From Staphylococcus intermedius NCTC 11048 (GTDB lineage Bacteria > Bacillota > Bacilli > Staphylococcales > Staphylococcaceae), in contig NZ_PPQH01000042.1 of assembly GCF_002902385.1 (NCBI RefSeq), positions 1 through 44,054 on the forward strand: a DNA stretch of 44,054 bases. The letters run 5' to 3'. The notes beneath the pieces are model-generated. The model made no database searches. It saw only the letters and a program-made list of their open reading frames with translations, and was not told the DNA's origin. Below, in pieces: positions 15,866 to 25,720 of the stretch. Numbering within the stretch: the stretch's first letter is position 1; every line of letters begins with the position of its first letter. The translations under genes and the position numbers were made by a program.

Positions 15866-17023
15866 ATGGAGTTATTAAACAAGCATATTAAAGACATTGA
15901 AGTACCTGGGACACGCCAGTTTGCGAATAAAGTTGATCAATACCCAAACTGTTTAGACTTAACGCTCGGGCAGTCTGACTTCCCAGTTGCTTCTTATGTA
16001 CAAGACGCCATGATTCAAGCGATTCAAGAAGGTCGATTGAAATATACACACAATAAAGGATTGTTGGAATTACGTACAGCGATTTCAGAATACACGGCCG
16101 AACGTTTCGGTGTAACCTATGATCCTGAAACAGAAATTGTCGTGACGAATGGCGCATCAGAAGGGATTGACGACATTTTAAGAACGATTTTAAATCCAGG
16201 CGAAGAAGTCATCTTGCCTGGGCCCACGTATTTAGGGTACGAGCCGATTGTAAAACTCCAAGGTGCTGAAGTAAAATGGGTAGATACATCACATACAGGC
16301 TTTGTACCGACAGCTGAGGCGATTAAAGCGGCTATTACACCGCAAACGAAAGCCATTATGTTCAATTATCCGACGAATCCTACTGGGACAACACTGTCTT
16401 ATGAAAATATTGCAGAAATTGTCGAAGTGTTAAAAGAGACAGACATTTTCATTATTACGGATGAAATTTATAGTGAAAATGTATTTGAAGGACGCCATCA
16501 TTCTTTTATGGAGTTTCCAGAGATTCGTAAGCAATTGTTTGTCGTAAATGGCTTATCGAAATCACATGCAATGACAGGTGCACGTGTTGGCTATGTGCTC
16601 TCGACGCCTGAATTGATAGAAGAAGTGACGACGGTACATTTGTATAATTCGATTTGTGTGGCAACACCAAGTCAATATGGTGCCATTCGTGCATTAAAAG
16701 AAGGGGCTGCAGACATTGAAAAGATGAATGCTGCTTATCGTGAACGTCGTGACTATATTTACCAACGTTTAACAGCTATGGGATTACCAGTGACGTTGCC
16801 ACAAGGGACGTTTTATATTTTTCCAGATGTGTCGGCGTACGATCAAGATTCATTCCGTTTTTGTAACCAATTGTTAGAAAGAGAACAGTTGGCCATCGTA
16901 CCCGGCAAATCATTTTCCGATTTTGCGGAAGGTTACGTGCGCCTCTCTTTTGCATGTGACATGCCAACAATAGAAGAAGCGTGTAATAGGTTGGAACGTT
17001 TCTTATCATATTATCAAGCATAG
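15866..17023 (+). CDS. PLP-dependent aminotransferase, class I/II (PatA-like)
   Basis: A 385-residue fold-type I aminotransferase. The PLP Lys232 lies in FVVNGLSKSHAMTGARVGY, the ring-binding Asp199 in FIITDEIYSE, and the Asn-Pro motif in NYPTNPTG (about residues 167-174). The C-terminal Arg of YVRLSFA binds the substrate carboxylate. Overall it resembles the aspartate/aromatic or N-acetyl-diaminopimelate aminotransferase A group found in staphylococci and bacilli; the substrate is open. The start at 15866 is out of frame with an ATG five bases earlier, which opens only a five-codon frame (ATG AAA TGG AGT TAT TAA) nearer the GGGGG ribosome site. A hairpin terminator follows. Confidence 0.92.
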   Translation: MELLNKHIKDIEVPGTRQFANKVDQYPNCLDLTLGQSDFPVASYVQDAMIQAIQEGRLKYTHNKGLLELRTAISEYTAERFGVTYDPETEIVVTNGASEGIDDILRTILNPGEEVILPGPTYLGYEPIVKLQGAEVKWVDTSHTGFVPTAEAIKAAITPQTKAIMFNYPTNPTGTTLSYENIAEIVEVLKETDIFIITDEIYSENVFEGRHHSFMEFPEIRKQLFVVNGLSKSHAMTGARVGYVLSTPELIEEVTTVHLYNSICVATPSQYGAIRALKEGAADIEKMNAAYRERRDYIYQRLTAMGLPVTLPQGTFYIFPDVSAYDQDSFRFCNQLLEREQLAIVPGKSFSDFAEGYVRLSFACDMPTIEEACNRLERFLSYYQA

Positions 17024-17032
17024 CAAGTGTCA

Positions 17033-17076
17033 AAGCGCGTATGGGATAACAGACGATCTCATACGCGTTTATATTT
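17033..17076 (+). terminator. Terminator of the aminotransferase gene
   Basis: GCGCGTATGGGAT (17035-17047) pairs with ATCTCATACGCGT (17056-17068), with one wobble. It is followed by TTTATATTTT. Confidence 0.72.
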
Positions 17077-17122
17077 TGGCAAAATGGAGATGTGTGTTTA
17101 GATGTATTCGTTTCATTTTTAG

Positions 17123-19665
<2,543 letters not shown>

Positions 19666-19698
19666 CTTTAAACATACATTTTATAAAAGAGATACCGC

Positions 19699-19746
19699 AG
19701 AGGGCTGGGAGAACTTCATTGTCTCTCGGCCTCTTTCAATTTTTAA
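19699..19746 (+). terminator. Terminator of the flavoprotein/FeoB-like operon
   Basis: AGAGGGCTGGGAGA (19699-19712) pairs with TCTCTCGGCCTCT (19722-19734), with small mismatches. TTCAATTTTT follows. Confidence 0.75.
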
Positions 19747-19815
19747 ATATCGAAATAAGGCTTAAATATTGCAAAAATAGGGAAAATAAAACCATTACAA
19801 TCCCTGGAGGTGCCT

Positions 19816-20865
19816 ATGTTTTTAGCATGGAATGAAATCAAGCGCAACAAACTTAAATTCAGTCTCATTATCGGAGTTCTGATCCTCATCAGTTACTTGT
19901 TATTTTTACTGTCTGGACTGGCGAAGGGGCTTATCAATATGAATACGGAAGGCATTAATCGTTGGCATGCAGATGCAATTGTGTTAAATAAAGATGCCAA
20001 TCAAACCGTCCAACAATCCAGCTTTGACACCTCGCTTGTAAAGGGGAAATTTGACAAGCAAGCGACGTTGAAGCAGACAGGGGTCATCGTTTCTAACGGT
20101 AAAATTGAAGAAAATGCATTACTGTATGGGACGCAAAAAGATGCCTTTATTGTTCCTAAATTGACAGAGGGACGAACATTTAAAGCAAATCATGAAGTCA
20201 TTGCGGATGGTACATTGAAAGAAAAGGGATTTAAGCTAGGAGACACGTTGTCGTTATCTCAGTCAGATGAATCACTTAAAATTGTAGGCTTTACGGAATC
20301 AGCGAAGTACAATGCTTCTCCTGTGCTCTTTGGTAATGATCAAACCATTGAAAAGGTGAATCCGCTTTTAACAGAGGACAAAACCAATGCCGTCGTTGTG
20401 AAAGATAGTGACTGGCAAAATCAAAAATTAGACGACTCACTTGAAGCGGTTGATATCGATACGTTCATTGAAAATCTGCCAGGCTATCAAGCACAAAACT
20501 TAACGTTAAACTTTATGATCAGCTTTTTATTTATTATTTCAGCCACGGTGATTGGTGTATTTTTATATGTCATCACGTTGCAAAAGACGCAATTGTTTGG
20601 CGTATTGAAAGCACAAGGATTTACAAATGGTGATTTAGTGAAAGTCGTATTATCTCAAACATTTATATTAGCGCTCATTGGTACAGTCATTGGTTTAATT
20701 TTGACATTAATTACTGGCAATTTTTTACCTTCTGCCGTACCGATTCAATTTGATATATTGACACTGATGATTTTTGGTATTGTCCTCATTTTAGTGTCAC
20801 TATTGGGAAGTCTATTTTCAATCGTCACAATACGTAAAATTGATCCACTGAAGGCAATCGGTTAG
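19816..20865 (+). CDS. ABC transporter permease, HrtB/MacB-like
   Basis: A 349-residue FtsX/MacB-type permease. There is one helix at residues 14-36, a large extracellular domain of about 200 residues, then three helices (about 237-260, 281-305, 316-339) and the C-terminal RKIDPLKAIG signature. Topology and length match HrtB, the heme-toxicity exporter permease, but similarity in the extracellular domain is modest. It may be HrtB or a related peptide/antibiotic exporter. The start ATG 19816 follows GGAGG at five bases; a GTG two codons earlier is less likely. It forms an operon with the ATPase gene, 12 bases downstream. Confidence 0.85.
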   Translation: MFLAWNEIKRNKLKFSLIIGVLILISYLLFLLSGLAKGLINMNTEGINRWHADAIVLNKDANQTVQQSSFDTSLVKGKFDKQATLKQTGVIVSNGKIEENALLYGTQKDAFIVPKLTEGRTFKANHEVIADGTLKEKGFKLGDTLSLSQSDESLKIVGFTESAKYNASPVLFGNDQTIEKVNPLLTEDKTNAVVVKDSDWQNQKLDDSLEAVDIDTFIENLPGYQAQNLTLNFMISFLFIISATVIGVFLYVITLQKTQLFGVLKAQGFTNGDLVKVVLSQTFILALIGTVIGLILTLITGNFLPSAVPIQFDILTLMIFGIVLILVSLLGSLFSIVTIRKIDPLKAIG

Positions 20866-20877
20866 GGGGTAGGAAAT

Positions 20878-21546
20878 ATGTTGAAATTTCAAAATGTCAC
20901 GAAATCATTTCAAGATGGTCAACAAGTCATTGAAGCGGTAAAACCTACAACATTACAGTTTGAGCAAGGGGAACTCATCGCAATTGTAGGGCCATCAGGT
21001 TCGGGGAAAAGCACATTTTTAACGATGGCAGGTGCATTACAAACACCGACATCAGGCGATATCACGATTGGTGCACAAAAAATAACAAATTTAAGTCAAA
21101 AAGCATTGGCGCGTGTCCGTATGCAACAAATTGGGTTTATATTACAAACGTCAAATTTAGTACCGCTTTTAACAGTGAAACAGCAATTTCAGCTCTTAAA
21201 AAAGCGGAAAAAGGATGTTTTGGCACAAGAAGACTTTGATGCATTAATTCAACAATTAGGATTGGACAGTATCATGAATCAACTACCAAGTGAAATATCA
21301 GGTGGTCAAAAACAACGTGTCGCTATTGCCAAAGCGATTTACACGAACCCAGATATCATTTTAGCAGATGAACCGACTGCCGCTCTCGATACCGACAATG
21401 CGATGGCCGTCATGGAAATTTTGAAAAACCAATCTAAACGACGTAACAAAATGTGTATGATTGTCACGCATGATGAACGACTAACTGCATATTGCGACAA
21501 AGTTTTCGAAATGAAAGATGGCGTGCTCGCTGAAAAAGAAGAATAA
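20878..21546 (+). CDS. ABC transporter ATP-binding protein, HrtA-like
   Basis: A 222-residue ATPase. Walker A is VGPSGSGKST (about residues 37-46), the Q loop is FILQ, the signature is EISGGQKQRVAIAKA (about 139-153), and Walker B is IILADEPTAALD, followed by the H loop IVTHD. Size and TAALD ending fit the LolD/HrtA branch that powers MacB-type permeases. A GGGGTAGG ribosome site precedes the ATG, and it pairs with the permease just upstream. No heme-sensing HrsAR-type two-component genes are in the window, so the substrate is unproven. Confidence 0.9.
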   Translation: MLKFQNVTKSFQDGQQVIEAVKPTTLQFEQGELIAIVGPSGSGKSTFLTMAGALQTPTSGDITIGAQKITNLSQKALARVRMQQIGFILQTSNLVPLLTVKQQFQLLKKRKKDVLAQEDFDALIQQLGLDSIMNQLPSEISGGQKQRVAIAKAIYTNPDIILADEPTAALDTDNAMAVMEILKNQSKRRNKMCMIVTHDERLTAYCDKVFEMKDGVLAEKEE

Positions 21547-21579
21547 ATGTTAAGCATTAGAGTTCCCATTTACTGAAAG

Positions 21580-21610
21580 TTGTGATTTAATGTAACTATA
21601 AGAATTACAA
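21580..21610 (+). promoter_or_regulatory. Inverted repeat before hypR, candidate HypR operator
   Basis: TTGTGATT (21580-21587) and AATTACAA (21603-21610) form an imperfect inverted repeat centred 32 bases before the hypR start. TATAAG (21597-21602) is a candidate -10 inside it. HypR is known to bind an inverted repeat in front of its own gene; the exact site is inferred. Confidence 0.45.
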
Positions 21611-21626
21611 TTAAAGAGGTGCAATG

Positions 21627-22049
21627 ATGAATCTTGAATTTAATATTGCCGTGCACGTCCTCGCATTTTTAAATCAACATCATGGAGAAGTGTTTAATAG
21701 TCAAGCGCTTGCTGGGAACGTCTGTGTCAATCCTGTGCAATTAAGACGTGTCATGTCAAAATTGCAACAAGAAGGCTATGTCAAAGTGATGCGTGGTCAA
21801 AAAGGGGGTTACCTCGCTACGGAAGATGGGCCAGCCATTAAGTTGGAAGCACTCTTTCGTCTGTTCAATCGTCCAGAGAATCATGGTCGCTTATTTACAG
21901 GGCATCCTTCAATTCACTGTGAAATCTCACAAAAAATCGAACAAGTCATGTATGGCCACTATTTAACTGAACAAGATATCATTGCAAATTATTACCAAGA
22001 TCAAACGATAGGTGATATTTTGAACCAAATTAAAGAGGTGGAAGCATAA
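21627..22049 (+). CDS. hypR: Rrf2-family disulfide-stress regulator HypR
   Basis: A 140-residue Rrf2/BadM-type repressor. The N-terminal winged HTH contains NPVQLRRVMSKLQQEGYVKV (about residues 35-54) and the wing MRGQKGGYLA. Counting from the second ATG (21627), the two cysteines are Cys33 (GNVCVNP) and Cys99 (SIHCEIS), exactly the pair that forms the hypochlorite-sensing disulfide in S. aureus HypR. This supports that start, as does the better spacing from GAGGTG. The stop codon directly abuts the merA start, so the two form one operon, as in S. aureus. Confidence 0.93.
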   Translation: MNLEFNIAVHVLAFLNQHHGEVFNSQALAGNVCVNPVQLRRVMSKLQQEGYVKVMRGQKGGYLATEDGPAIKLEALFRLFNRPENHGRLFTGHPSIHCEISQKIEQVMYGHYLTEQDIIANYYQDQTIGDILNQIKEVEA

Positions 22050-23375
22050 ATGGAAAAATACGATTTAATTGTTGTCGGATTTGGTAAAGCAGGGAAAACA
22101 CTGGCAAAATTTGCAGCACAACAAGGAAAAAAAGTAGCCGTTGTTGAAAAATCTGCTGAAATGTATGGGGGCACATGTATTAACATCGGCTGTATCCCAT
22201 CAAAAGTGTTAGTGCATGATGGTATTGAAGCGGCATCTTTTAACGACGCCATGCAACGTAAACGCGATGTAGTCAGTGCATTAAACAACAAAAACTATCA
22301 CAATCTCGCGGATGAAGAAACGGTAGACGTCATCAACATGACAGCAGCGTTTAAATCTGCACATGAAATCGAGTTGTTCAATACAGAAGGGAAGTCAGTT
22401 CAAACGATTGAAGGCACACATATTGTCATCAATACAGGTGCAAAATCAGTCATCCCAAACATTAAAGGTGTAGAGACATCCCAACGTGTGTATGACTCAA
22501 AAGGCATTATGGATTTAACAACACAACCGAAACGTTTAGTCATCGTTGGTGCAGGCTATATTGCGCTTGAATTTGCATCAATTTTTGCAAATTTCGGTAC
22601 AGAAGTGACAGTTTTAGAGCGTTCTAATCAAATTTTGAAAAAAGAAGACGAAGCCATTGCGAAACATGTGACAGAAGATTTAACACAAAAAGGCGTTAAA
22701 TTTGTTTACAATGCGGAAACAGAAGCGATTCAAGATGAAGCAGATGTGACAAAAGTCGTGACAAGCCAAGGTGAATTTGAAGCAGATGCCGTTCTTGTGG
22801 CAACAGGTCGCAAGCCGAATACAGAAGGGTTGAACTTAGAAGCGGCAGGCGTAAAATTAGGTGAACGTGGCGAAGTCGTTGTGAATGACAAACTTCAAAC
22901 ATCAGTTGAGCACATTTATGCAGTCGGCGATGTGAATGGTGGCTTACAATTCACATATATTTCATTGGATGACTTTAGAATTGTGAAATCTCAGTTATTC
23001 GGTGATGGTCAACGTACATTAGAACAACGAGGCGCAGTACCATACACAATGTTCATCGATCCACCGATGTCACGCGTAGGTATGACTGCTGCAGAAGCGC
23101 GTGAGAAAGGTTATGACGTGCTTGAAAATCAAGTGCCAGTGAACACAATGCCACGTCATAAAATTAACAATGATACGAGAGGCTTGTTCAAAGCGGTGGT
23201 AGATGCCAAATCAGGCCAAGTGTTAGGTGCGACATTGTATGGTCAGCAATCTGAGGAGCTGATCAATATTGTGAAGTTGGCCATTGATCAGCAGTTGCCG
23301 TATGCGGTGTTGAGAGATAATATTTATACACACCCAACCATGGCTGAGTCGTTTAACGATTTGTTTAATGTATAG
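22050..23375 (+). CDS. merA: Pyridine nucleotide-disulfide oxidoreductase MerA
   Basis: A 441-residue flavoenzyme. The FAD loop is VVGFGKAGKTLA (about residues 8-19), and the redox disulfide is Cys43-Cys48 in GGTCINIGCIPSK. The NAD(P) loop is VIVGAGYIALEFAS (about 164-177), with IYAVGDVNGG (about 288-297) contacting FAD. The C-terminal dimerisation domain ends in YTHPTMAESFNDLF, with the usual His-Pro. The mercury-binding N-terminal and C-terminal cysteines of classic mercuric reductases are absent. In S. aureus the HypR-controlled homologue detoxifies hypochlorite and allicin. AGAGGTGG precedes the ATG inside hypR. A terminator follows. Confidence 0.92.
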   Translation: MEKYDLIVVGFGKAGKTLAKFAAQQGKKVAVVEKSAEMYGGTCINIGCIPSKVLVHDGIEAASFNDAMQRKRDVVSALNNKNYHNLADEETVDVINMTAAFKSAHEIELFNTEGKSVQTIEGTHIVINTGAKSVIPNIKGVETSQRVYDSKGIMDLTTQPKRLVIVGAGYIALEFASIFANFGTEVTVLERSNQILKKEDEAIAKHVTEDLTQKGVKFVYNAETEAIQDEADVTKVVTSQGEFEADAVLVATGRKPNTEGLNLEAAGVKLGERGEVVVNDKLQTSVEHIYAVGDVNGGLQFTYISLDDFRIVKSQLFGDGQRTLEQRGAVPYTMFIDPPMSRVGMTAAEAREKGYDVLENQVPVNTMPRHKINNDTRGLFKAVVDAKSGQVLGATLYGQQSEELINIVKLAIDQQLPYAVLRDNIYTHPTMAESFNDLFNV

Positions 23376-23386
23376 TGATGTTATTG

Positions 23387-23420
23387 AGACATGTGTCTGT
23401 GATGGATGCGTGTCTTTTTT
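23387..23420 (+). terminator. Terminator of hypR-merA
   Basis: AGACATG (23387-23393) pairs with CGTGTCT (23409-23415), with one wobble, followed by TTTTTTC. Confidence 0.68.
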
Positions 23421-23467
23421 CGCTATTTAGCATTTTTCAGCATTATTGATACATGATTGTTCATAGT

Positions 23468-23684
23468 CTTTGATTGCCTAACGAATCCTCGTTTCTTATA
23501 GTTACATTATATATAGATTGCCTTTTTGGTCTCGCTTTCCGAGGCGCTGAATTCTCAACTAAATCCGGCTTGATTAAGTCAAGGTAGCCGGATTGGATTT
23601 TCGACTTCAGCTGATGCCTCAGGAGTCTCGACCAGGGGCAATCATAGTGTAAGCAACACGAGGATTCGATTTGGGCAATCAAAG
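23468..23684 (+). repeat. Structured intergenic repeat, copy D, with terminal inverted repeats
   Basis: The core 23516-23643 (GATTGCC to GGCAATC) belongs to the same family as the copies at 8.5-9.1 kb. The inner stem AATCCGGCT (23572-23580) pairs with AGCCGGATT (23586-23594), with CTCAACTAA and GGATTTTC at the same flanking places. Around it lies an extra pair of about 30-base inverted repeats (23468-23497 and 23655-23684) sharing CTTTGATTGCC and CGAATCCTCG. The whole element could fold into one hairpin. No transposase is present. Confidence 0.78.
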
Positions 23685-23685
23685 A

Positions 23686-23872
23686 AAAGTGGTTCTAAAC
23701 GTTGATAAGTGGGTGAATGAAAAAAGTGAGTGATACCATACACAGAGGTGGTTTCAATCACTACCGGGATGGGGATAGATAAGGCAAGATGGTGTGTTGC
23801 GTACCCAGGAGTCTTGCGCGATTTTGGTAATCAATGGAAAGTGGTTCTAAACGTTGATAAGTGAATGAATGA
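23686..23872 (+). repeat. 35-base direct repeats downstream of copy D
   Basis: 23686-23720 and 23838-23872 match at 33 of 35 positions (AAAGTGGTTCTAAACGTTGA core). The second is preceded by a shortened repeat tail, CCAGGAGTCTTGCG (23803-23818). The arrangement suggests a partial duplication of the end of copy D. Confidence 0.75.
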
Positions 23873-23993
23873 CTTTATACATAGTCTTAAATCACTATGA
23901 GGTTGAACAGATAGATGGTTTTCGGGAATATTCATATAGAATTAAACTTAGAATGGCAATACAGTATTGATTTTATATACAATAAATTTTACA

Positions 23994-24022
23994 TTGCATT
24001 TTGTGGTTGCGGATGCTATAAT
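23994..24022 (+). promoter_or_regulatory. Promoter of the antitoxin RNA
   Basis: TTGCAT (23994-23999), a 17-base spacer and TATAAT (24017-24022) with TGC before the -10. This is a strong promoter reading toward the toxin gene. Confidence 0.78.
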
Positions 24023-24028
24023 AAAAGC

Positions 24029-24090
24029 AGAAGTCTAGCATATAAACACCAATCCCCTCACTATGCGGTTAGTGAGGGGATTTCTAATGG
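24029..24090 (+). ncRNA. Antitoxin RNA of the Fst/PepA1-type locus (RNA II-like)
   Basis: The predicted transcript starts near 24029 and ends after the shared terminator, about 60 bases. Its 5' part holds AAGTCTAGCATATA (24031-24044) followed by AACACC. The same sequence lies at 24197-24210, antisense to the toxin start codon and ribosome site, so the RNA can pair with the toxin message there as well as through the shared terminator. This convergent layout with a direct repeat is that of the par/Fst system of pAD1. Confidence 0.75.
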
Positions 24091-24093
24091 TGT
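24046..24093. terminator. Shared bidirectional terminator of toxin and antitoxin RNAs
   Basis: AATCCCCTCACTA (24051-24063) pairs perfectly with TAGTGAGGGGATT (24070-24082). ACACC/GGTGT can extend it outward. Transcripts from both sides converge on it. Confidence 0.85.
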
Positions 24094-24102
24094 GGTTATT
24101 TG

Positions 24103-24207
24103 TCACTTTTTCGTTTTATCATTGCGTTTACTTAACCAATATGTAAAATACACAACGATGCAGCCACTAATGCTAGGAGCCGCTATACTGACAATCAAGT
24201 CTAGCAT
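24103..24207 (-). CDS. Type I toxin peptide, Fst/PepA1 (SprA) family
   Basis: A 34-residue peptide beginning MLDLIVSIAAPSISGCIVVY and ending in FTYWLSKRNDKTKK. The pattern AP.ISGC....F.YWLS.RN is diagnostic for the Fst/PepA1 family; S. aureus PepA1 ends SYWLSRRNTK. The central hydrophobic helix (about residues 4-25) inserts in the membrane and kills the cell when over-produced. AGGAGG lies eight bases before the ATG. Translation is probably blocked by the antitoxin RNA, which is complementary to the start codon and ribosome site. It is too short for ordinary gene calling. Confidence 0.9.
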   Translation of the reverse strand: MLDLIVSIAAPSISGCIVVYFTYWLSKRNDKTKK

Positions 24208-24264
24208 ATAGAACACCTCCTCTCTACGTCAAATTCAGACTGCTGAGGGATAAGTGACGGAAAT

Positions 24265-24273
24265 ATTATACCA
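24265..24273 (-). promoter_or_regulatory. Extended -10 promoter of the toxin mRNA
   Basis: The minus strand reads TGGTATAAT (24273-24265) with no clear -35. The predicted leader before the toxin ATG is about 50 bases. Confidence 0.6.
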
Positions 24274-24389
24274 TGTACGGTGAAATATTTTTCTATCATT
24301 AATGGTATATGAATACAAATGTGGTAAATATATATGTTTTTGGAATAATATATAAATAGTTATACATCATTAAATAAGGTGTTATTTAA

Positions 24390-24524
24390 ATGCATCATGG
24401 ATTGCTAGACTTAAAAATAGATGGTAAGAAAAGTGCAAAAAAGATATCATTAAAATGTGTTAATTCAGAGCTCCAAAACAGTATATCAAACGTACTTAAA
24501 TCAAAATCACCCCCACACAAATAG
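24390..24524 (+). CDS. Hypothetical 44-residue peptide
   Basis: ATG 24390 with AAGGTG eight bases upstream. It opens a Lys/Ser-rich peptide starting MHHGLLDLKIDGKKSAKKIS. Its stop codon lies in the loop of the terminator that follows, so a transcript clearly ends here. Codons 5-8 (GLLDL) include TGCTAGACTT, the same ten bases found around the toxin start on the other strand. No family is recognised. It could be a decayed copy or an RNA gene rather than a protein. Confidence 0.35.
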   Translation: MHHGLLDLKIDGKKSAKKISLKCVNSELQNSISNVLKSKSPPHK

Positions 24525-24548
24525 TGTATAGGGGTGAATTTTTTTTAT
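24506..24548 (+). terminator. Terminator after the small ORF
   Basis: ATCACCCCCACAC and GTGTATAGGGGTGAAT form the stem (24506-24540), with one bulge. Seven to eight T follow. Confidence 0.8.
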
Positions 24549-24602
24549 CATTAAAGCGTTGAGTGATTTGCTGATGGTTAAAAAGCGAAATGATGGTGGT
24601 TA

Positions 24603-25562
24603 TTAATGATCATGCTCAATCTCAAAGAACTCTATCGCATTACCATACAAAATACCATCAATTTTCTCTGGATCAATGCCTGAATCTTGAATATAAGTAA
24701 CGGCACGTGTATATTTCTCGTCTTGGAAATATGGGAAGTCACTACCCATCATGAGATGATCAGCACCAAATGAATCCATCGTATTGATGAGTGATGGACC
24801 ATGGAAGTTCGTAGTGTCGTAATAGAATTGACGATTTAAAATTTCCCAAGGACTGTCATCAAATGCGTTCCAATCTTCATAGTTGTCTTCAATGCGTTGG
24901 ATGAAGAATGGTAAGGCACCCCCTAAATGTGAGATGTGGAATTTAATATTTGGATATTTTTGGGGAATTCTATTTTTCAATAAGTGCAATGCAACAAATG
25001 TGGACTCTAAAGGTGCCCCGATGACCCAGTGTAATTGATAGTCATTGATCATCGGTGATTGAGCCCCGCAACCTGTGGGATGAATGTAAAGTGTTGCGTT
25101 CAGTTCATTCATCGCTTCGAAAAATGCTTCAAATTGTAAATCTGCAATAGAAACTTTATCTTTCACAAGTGTTGGAATGGCAATACCGACAAATTCATCT
25201 TTAGCTAAAAGTTCGCGCGCTTCTTCAATCGCTTGATCAAGGTATGGTAATGATACGGCACCATAGGCCAAGAAACGATCTGGATATTTTTTAACGAGTG
25301 ATTCATATAAATCGTTAATGATACGTGCAGACTCTTTAGCTTCTTCTTTTGAACCCCATTGCGGTGATTGTGGTGTCGCGGAGATGATTTGTTTGCCGAC
25401 ACCCGCATCGTCCATCATTTTAAAACGCTTTTTTAAATCTTCTTCTGAGTCCGATTGGTTGATACCTTTTGCGACTTCTGTCCCTTGGCTGCTTAATTTA
25501 CCTAATCTTTCGAGATAGGATTCACTCCATAAATGTGCATGTGTATCAATTGCTTTTACCAT
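24603..25562 (-). CDS. Amidohydrolase family protein (ACMSD/resorcylate decarboxylase-like)
   Basis: A 319-residue TIM-barrel metalloenzyme. The metal motif HxH is at residues 8-10 (IDTHAHLW). Further ligand-type residues are in YIHPTGCG, KFHISHLGGALPFF and MMGSDFPYF (the final Asp). This set is typical of the amidohydrolase-2 family: aminocarboxymuconate semialdehyde decarboxylase, gamma-resorcylate decarboxylase and related C-C hydrolases acting on aromatic acids. The substrate is unknown. The inner ATG (25562) is preferred because GGAG lies upstream, although at 12 bases; the ATG at 25580 has none. It lies 158 bases behind the DHA2 exporter on the same strand, possibly one transcript. Confidence 0.87.
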   Translation of the reverse strand: MVKAIDTHAHLWSESYLERLGKLSSQGTEVAKGINQSDSEEDLKKRFKMMDDAGVGKQIISATPQSPQWGSKEEAKESARIINDLYESLVKKYPDRFLAYGAVSLPYLDQAIEEARELLAKDEFVGIAIPTLVKDKVSIADLQFEAFFEAMNELNATLYIHPTGCGAQSPMINDYQLHWVIGAPLESTFVALHLLKNRIPQKYPNIKFHISHLGGALPFFIQRIEDNYEDWNAFDDSPWEILNRQFYYDTTNFHGPSLINTMDSFGADHLMMGSDFPYFQDEKYTRAVTYIQDSGIDPEKIDGILYGNAIEFFEIEHDH

Positions 25563-25720
25563 AGTGTAATTCAACTCCATTCAGAATTTGTATTTGAGAT
25601 AGCTCTGTAAGACTGTTATGCCCCAATCTGACAATTTGAAACGATTCACCGCTCGGATAGCAATCGAAGTCAGTTGATGCGCCAGGTTTTGTTGACTGTG
25701 GCGTGATTTTGTTAAAGTGG

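Larger units (their letters stand above)
24031..24210 (+). repeat. Paired direct repeats of the toxin-antitoxin locus
   Basis: AAGTCTAGCATATA occurs at 24031-24044 and 24197-24210. Both copies are followed by AACACC, the second with one extra G. They are the equivalent of DRa/DRb in Fst-type loci and allow trans pairing of two convergent RNAs. Confidence 0.82.

Noticed and set aside
22050..23375. Mercuric reductase in the strict sense
   Set aside because: The heavy-metal N-terminal domain and the C-terminal Cys pair are missing and no mer operon genes are near. The HypR pairing points to disulfide stress.
23461..23682. Minus-strand 73-codon frame across the repeat element
   Set aside because: It lies wholly in the palindromic repeat. 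The composition follows the stems and there is no ribosome site.
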